DNA of 9,722 bases from Balneolaceae bacterium (GTDB lineage: Bacteria; Bacteroidota; Rhodothermia; Balneolales; Balneolaceae): NCBI GenBank assembly GCA_007118525.1, contig SKRK01000152.1, positions 1 through 9,722 of the forward strand. Direction: 5' to 3'. The notes under the pieces are model-generated. The model was given only the letters and a program-made list of their open reading frames with translations. It ran no database searches and was not told the origin of the DNA. The position numbers were made by a program, and so were the translations under genes. Shown in pieces: positions 7,726-9,722 of the stretch (position 1 is its first letter; every line of letters begins with the position of its first letter).

Positions 7726-8400
7726 ATGAAAAGCTACACACCATACTCAGGCAGAGACGAATCCTGCCTCGTCCAGGGAGAGTCAGGATTGTATTATCCC
7801 GGTGTAAGGGTAGAAAACATCTCCTTCCCTCTCTCTATCTCCGCTATTCAGGCGGCGGTTTGCAGCTGTCTCGGAAATGGTGACCAGCCAATTAACGTAT
7901 ACAAATTCAACTCAGAGTCTGAGCTTTTCGACCAATGGGTGCGGGAGTTTGAAATGGAAATAGTGACGGAAGAGCCGCAAAATCCCAACCTGTTCAACCC
8001 CGTCAGGGATTCATCAACGGATATACCGGCTGCGCTTCGCGAGCTCACTGAAAAAACGGTCACTATCCATTCCGATTTTCCGGTAGCTGCGCTTCTTGAT
8101 GTGGGCGAAGGCCTGATCGAAGGGGTTAACATTGAGACAAATATCTGGAGCCTGGGACTCTGCGCAGAGCGGGTTGCTATAGCAAGAGCTTTAGCCGCCG
8201 GTTTTACGGAGTTCAAATCCATTCATATCTATGCGCCAAAAGGTGATTTTTGCAGTCCCTGCGGGGCCTGCCGGCAGGTTCTTGCTGAATTTATGCCAAC
8301 CCGGACTGCGGTACTTCACCATGGCGACGGCACGTTATCCAAACACAATATCTCTCAACTTCTGCCCTTGGGTTTTACCTCAGGCACATTGAAAAAATAG
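7726..8400 (+). CDS. cdd: Two-domain cytidine deaminase family protein with inactive N-terminal copy
   Basis: 224 residues, against about 130 for a single-domain cytidine deaminase and about 295 for the E. coli two-domain enzyme. The C-terminal half (about 102-215) has a full zinc site: Cys146-A-Glu148 (LCAER) and PCGACRQ with Cys179 and Cys182, plus GVNIE for substrate binding. This implies Zn-dependent deamination of cytidine/deoxycytidine or an analogue. The N-terminal half (about 1-75) is recognisably the same fold: YTPYSG (4-9), then GLYYPGVRVENISFPLS (21-37). However, Ser39 and Ile41 stand where the zinc Cys and catalytic Glu should be, and no PCxxC follows. The active copy in turn lacks the usual YAPYS and ENxSY residues. 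The ATG follows an AT-rich leader without Shine-Dalgarno. TAGATTTA (7698-7705) is a weak -7 candidate, and AGTTC/GAACT flank it upstream. The next gene starts 2 bp downstream. Exact substrate is uncertain. Confidence 0.85.
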   Translation: MKSYTPYSGRDESCLVQGESGLYYPGVRVENISFPLSISAIQAAVCSCLGNGDQPINVYKFNSESELFDQWVREFEMEIVTEEPQNPNLFNPVRDSSTDIPAALRELTEKTVTIHSDFPVAALLDVGEGLIEGVNIETNIWSLGLCAERVAIARALAAGFTEFKSIHIYAPKGDFCSPCGACRQVLAEFMPTRTAVLHHGDGTLSKHNISQLLPLGFTSGTLKK

Positions 8401-8402
8401 AC

Positions 8403-9011
8403 ATGGATTTTATTGCAGTACTCGACTACGAACATCTTGACAATGGCATGTTTTTAACCGCATTTGCGCGTTCCCTGGCAAGGAAAAAATCCAGGGGAAT
8501 CATCCTTCACGGAGACAGCGAATATACAGAACGGCTTATCCAAACCGGAATGATGCGTGAAGATGCCACACTTCGATCCATCAAGGATCTGAATCATCGA
8601 TTAATCGCCCTCTTTGCAGATCAGGGCGTCTCAACCATTGGAGTAAACGGCTATCAAAAATCATTGATCACGGCCGATGAGGATAAAATCACGGTCGACG
8701 AGATACAGCTCAACAAATTTCCTGAACAGCCCATGCTGCTTATCTCATGTTTAGCCTTTCAAACCGCAGGTAGCCGTCCTGTACCGGTAAGCCTCCCTTC
8801 GCTGTCACTATTTTTAAAGAAAAAACTTGGCCTGGCTAAAGTAACCATTTTCAGCACCAATCAATCCTCAGGGGTAATTAAAGATGATCTTCCCAAAAAG
8901 ATAACCCCTTCCGATACGGATCAGGAGTTCAAAAATCAGTTCATTCCCAAAAGCTTTCACCATGTTAAGGAAGATGTTTGGCTTACAACAGCCGATGAGT
9001 TTGGTAATTAA
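8403..9011 (+). CDS. Acetylglutamate-kinase-like (amino acid kinase fold) protein, probably catalytically dead
   Basis: 202 residues, shorter than the 260-300 of acetylglutamate kinases. I align it by eye to that fold: residues 3-8 (FIAVLD) to beta-1, RGIILHGDSEYTERLIQTG (31-49) to the VHGGG loop region, REDATLRSIKDLNHRLIALFADQGVSTIGVNG (52-83) to the RVTxxxT...N...L...G..AVGLxG segment, MLLISCLA (111-118) to the IPVV strand, and LKKKLGLAKVTIFSTNQSSGVI (138-159) to the xxLGADxLILLTDVxGV segment. Key residues are absent: the KxGG of beta-1 reads VLDY, HGGG reads HGDS, and the NADxAA aspartate region reads SLPSLS. It is therefore probably not a kinase as drawn. Its ATG is 2 bp after the cytidine deaminase stop with no Shine-Dalgarno, suggesting translational coupling. 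No membrane segment or signal peptide is seen. The family assignment is by pattern only and moderate; otherwise call it a conserved hypothetical protein. Confidence 0.6.
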   Translation: MDFIAVLDYEHLDNGMFLTAFARSLARKKSRGIILHGDSEYTERLIQTGMMREDATLRSIKDLNHRLIALFADQGVSTIGVNGYQKSLITADEDKITVDEIQLNKFPEQPMLLISCLAFQTAGSRPVPVSLPSLSLFLKKKLGLAKVTIFSTNQSSGVIKDDLPKKITPSDTDQEFKNQFIPKSFHHVKEDVWLTTADEFGN

Positions 9012-9060
9012 ACGTTGAATATGCTACAGGTAAATTCTCATTTTAAAAGAAAATACCTCA

Positions 9061-9095
9061 AAAAAGCCTATTAATTGATTAAAATAGGGGTTTTT
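9061..9095 (+). terminator. Probable intrinsic terminator of the deaminase/kinase-fold operon
   Basis: CCTATT (9067-9072) pairs with AATAGG (9083-9088), preceded by an A-run and followed by GG and five T's. The stem is short and AT-rich, so efficiency is uncertain, but its position about 50 bp after the stop at 9011 and just before the promoter of the next gene fits. Confidence 0.5.
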
Positions 9096-9096
9096 A

Positions 9097-9128
9097 CTTG
9101 CTCCTTTACATGGGGTTATATAGTTTTG
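9097..9128 (+). promoter_or_regulatory. Bacteroidota-type promoter of the histone-like gene
   Basis: TAGTTTTG (9121-9128) is an exact match to the -7 consensus TAnnTTTG. CTTG (9097-9100) lies 20 nt upstream as the -33 element. Transcription would start near 9134 and give a leader of about 53 nt carrying a Shine-Dalgarno. It is the clearest TAnnTTTG match I found in the window and supports the taxonomic guess. Confidence 0.6.
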
Positions 9129-9186
9129 TGGTGAATTCCAGCGATAATTTTTGGATAAACATAAACTAACCATAGGAGTTATTAGA

Positions 9187-9369
9187 ATGAATAGAATTGA
9201 GCAAATGCGATCAATGATTGCTGAATTGGAAGATGACATGAGCAAGTTTTATGATAAAGGTAACAAAGCTGCAGGAACCAGGGCTCGCAAGCAGCTGCAG
9301 GAACTAAAAAAGGTATCTCAGGAAATCCGCCTTGAAATACAGGACATGAAGAATTCCGGGAAGGTATAA
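9187..9369 (+). CDS. Histone H1-like DNA-binding protein (Hc1 family)
   Basis: 60-residue basic, helical protein of the short Bacteroidota histone H1 group related to chlamydial Hc1. The diagnostic segment is KFYDKGNKAAGTRARKQLQELKK at about 20-42, followed by QEIRLEIQDMKN. It is expected to bind DNA non-specifically and help pack the nucleoid, and such genes are often highly expressed. The ATG at 9187 is set by AGGAG at 9174-9178 with 8-nt spacing. A longer in-frame TTG start at 9151 would begin upstream of that Shine-Dalgarno and add residues not seen in the family. The gene has its own promoter and terminator, so it is monocistronic. Confidence 0.9.
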   Translation: MNRIEQMRSMIAELEDDMSKFYDKGNKAAGTRARKQLQELKKVSQEIRLEIQDMKNSGKV

Positions 9370-9391
9370 GTTATTGGTCTTTTAGATTTTG

Positions 9392-9419
9392 AAGCCGCTT
9401 TAAAAAGGCGGCTTTTTTT
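9392..9419 (+). terminator. Intrinsic terminator of the histone-like gene
   Basis: AAGCCGC (9392-9398) pairs with GCGGCTT (9408-9414) around an A/T-rich loop, and a run of seven T's (9413-9419) overlaps the end of the stem. It lies 22 bp after the stop codon and is a canonical Rho-independent terminator. Confidence 0.88.
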
Positions 9420-9444
9420 ATTTATAAAAATTTCTCAATACAGC

Positions 9445-9474
9445 TTGACATACGATAAAACATCGCCTTATATT
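9445..9474 (+). promoter_or_regulatory. Strong promoter for the tRNA-Asn locus
   Basis: TTGACA (9445-9450) is a perfect -35 box, 18 nt before TATATT (9469-9474). The extended reading TATATTTA (9469-9476) also fits TAnnTTTG at 7 of 8 positions, so it suits either sigma-70 dialect. Predicted start is near 9481. It lies between the histone terminator and the tRNA copies, with no other gene to drive. Confidence 0.65.
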
Positions 9475-9480
9475 TAAGAC

Positions 9481-9516
9481 TTCTGATTATTTAAAAATCG
9501 TTACGATTAATCAGAA
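9481..9516 (+). other. Leader hairpin / inverted repeat in front of the tRNA copies
   Basis: TTCTGATTA (9481-9489) pairs perfectly with TAATCAGAA (9508-9516), and inside it ATCG (9497-9500) pairs with CGAT (9504-9507) around TTA. A 7-nt bulge separates the two stems on the left side. It begins at the predicted transcription start. It could be a processing structure of the tRNA precursor or, as DNA, an operator. No regulator is visible nearby. Confidence 0.5.
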
Positions 9517-9517
9517 A

Positions 9518-9555
9518 AAACATCTTCCTCGGTAGCTCAGTGGCAGAGCAATCGG
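9518..9555 (+). repeat. Direct repeat, first copy (partner 9635-9672)
   Basis: 38 nt repeated with a single mismatch (T9523 versus C9640), covering 8 nt of 5' flank plus the first 30 nt of tRNA-Asn. The copies are 117 nt apart. Because flank and 5' half are both duplicated, this looks like a tandem gene duplication, not an integrase scar, which would duplicate a tRNA 3' end. Confidence 0.85.
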
Positions 9556-9609
9556 AAGTTATCCGCCGGCCGGCGGACGCTGGTTCTCTCCCGGCATTTT
9601 GGAGAAACC
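9526..9609 (+). pseudogene. Decayed tRNA-Asn copy
   Basis: The first 30 nt (9526-9555) are identical to the intact tRNA-Asn at 9643: acceptor 5' strand, full D arm and 5' anticodon stem. The anticodon position still reads GTT (9558-9560), but the loop is AAGTTAT and the 3' anticodon strand is broken after CCG. An extra palindrome follows (9562-9577). CGCTGGTTC (9578-9586) still matches the 5' T-arm, after which TTCGAATCCAGC and the acceptor 3' strand are lost. The replacement sequence forms its own hairpin: GGTT plus TCTCC (one bulged C, 9582-9591) pairs with GGAGAAACC (9601-9609). It cannot fold as a tRNA but would be transcribed with the intact gene from the promoter at 9445. Confidence 0.8.
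9562..9577. repeat. 16-bp perfect palindrome inside the decayed tRNA
   Basis: TCCGCCGGCCGGCGGA is fully self-complementary and much more GC-rich than its surroundings. It sits between the anticodon loop and the T arm of the broken tRNA copy, where the intact gene has a sequence several nt shorter. It resembles the second self-complementary segment of the element at 7623-7665 (TTCGCCAGCTGAGGGA), suggesting a shared repeat family; that link is an inference. Confidence 0.7.
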
Positions 9610-9634
9610 CGCAATTTATTTATTGATTTTAAAC

Positions 9635-9672
9635 AAACACCTTCCTCGGTAGCTCAGTGGCAGAGCAATCGG
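9635..9672 (+). repeat. Direct repeat, second copy (partner 9518-9555)
   Basis: Second copy of the 38-nt repeat described at 9518. It includes the 5' flank and 5' half of the functional tRNA-Asn gene. Confidence 0.85.
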
Positions 9673-9714
9673 CTGTTAACCGATCGGTCGCTGGTTCGAA
9701 TCCAGCCCGGGGAG
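9643..9714 (+). tRNA. tRNA-Asn(GUU)
   Basis: Complete cloverleaf: acceptor TCCTCGG (9643-9649) pairs with CCGGGGA (9707-9713) with one T-G pair. D arm GCTC/GAGC (9652-9655, 9663-9666). Anticodon stem ATCGG/CCGAT (9668-9672, 9680-9684) with loop CTGTTAA and anticodon GTT at 9675-9677. T arm GCTGG-TTCGAAT-CCAGC (9690-9706). The discriminator is G9714, as expected for tRNA-Asn. The CCA end is not encoded (CAC follows), so CCA must be added by nucleotidyltransferase. It is probably co-transcribed with the decayed copy upstream. The window ends 8 bp later. Confidence 0.96.
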
Positions 9715-9722
9715 CACTCAAA

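Noticed and set aside
9151..9186. Longer start (TTG) for the histone-like protein
   Set aside because: AGGAG at 9174-9178 is well placed for the ATG at 9187, and the extra residues are not part of the family.
9526..9609. Second functional tRNA-Asn
   Set aside because: The 3' anticodon stem, T arm and acceptor 3' strand do not pair, so no cloverleaf can form.
9518..9714. Integrase attachment-site scar at tRNA-Asn
   Set aside because: The duplication covers the 5' flank and 5' half. Integrative elements normally duplicate the tRNA 3' end, and no integrase or element lies between the copies.
1..9722. CRISPR array or prophage
   Set aside because: There are no regularly spaced short repeats, and no integrase, terminase or structural phage gene. 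The only direct repeat is the tRNA duplication.

Overview
The window looks like chromosomal DNA from a member of the Bacteroidota/Balneolota. The reasons are a 60-residue Hc1-type histone H1-like protein, candidate promoters of the TTG / TAnnTTTG type used by this group, several genes with no Shine-Dalgarno sequence, and a lipoprotein that fuses a GH3 domain to a serine hydrolase, an arrangement I know mainly from these phyla. No database search was possible, so the assignment is an inference. I see no phage, transposase gene, CRISPR array or rRNA.

Left part (1-2055, minus strand). There are two metabolic genes: a PLP-dependent low-specificity L-threonine aldolase and an NAD-dependent 3-hydroxyacyl-CoA dehydrogenase of the 3-hydroxybutyryl-CoA dehydrogenase type. 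They are separated by about 180 bp holding an eroded G/C-run palindromic repeat and a strong hairpin. The dehydrogenase is divergent from the next gene across a short AT-rich promoter region.

Centre (2172-7602, plus strand). There are two large envelope hydrolases 61 bp apart, probably one transcript. The first is a membrane-anchored penicillin-acylase-family (Ntn) amidase. The second is a 975-residue lipoprotein with an N-terminal NagZ-like GH3 glycosidase, a GH3 C-terminal domain and a C-terminal class C beta-lactamase-like serine hydrolase. Together they suggest periplasmic processing of cell-wall fragments, N-acylated amino acids or similar amides.

Right-centre (7726-9011, plus strand). 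This is the most unusual part. A two-domain cytidine deaminase-family protein, with a dead N-terminal copy and an active-looking C-terminal copy, sits 2 bp upstream of a small protein resembling a stripped acetylglutamate-kinase-fold protein without its catalytic residues. The pair looks translationally coupled and is followed by a plausible terminator.

Right end (9097-9722). The histone-like gene has its own promoter, Shine-Dalgarno and terminator. It is followed by a strong TTGACA/TATATT promoter, a leader hairpin, a decayed 5' copy of tRNA-Asn carrying a 16-bp perfect palindrome, and then an intact tRNA-Asn(GUU). The palindromic elements near 1080, 7623 and 9562 look like dispersed REP-like repeats.
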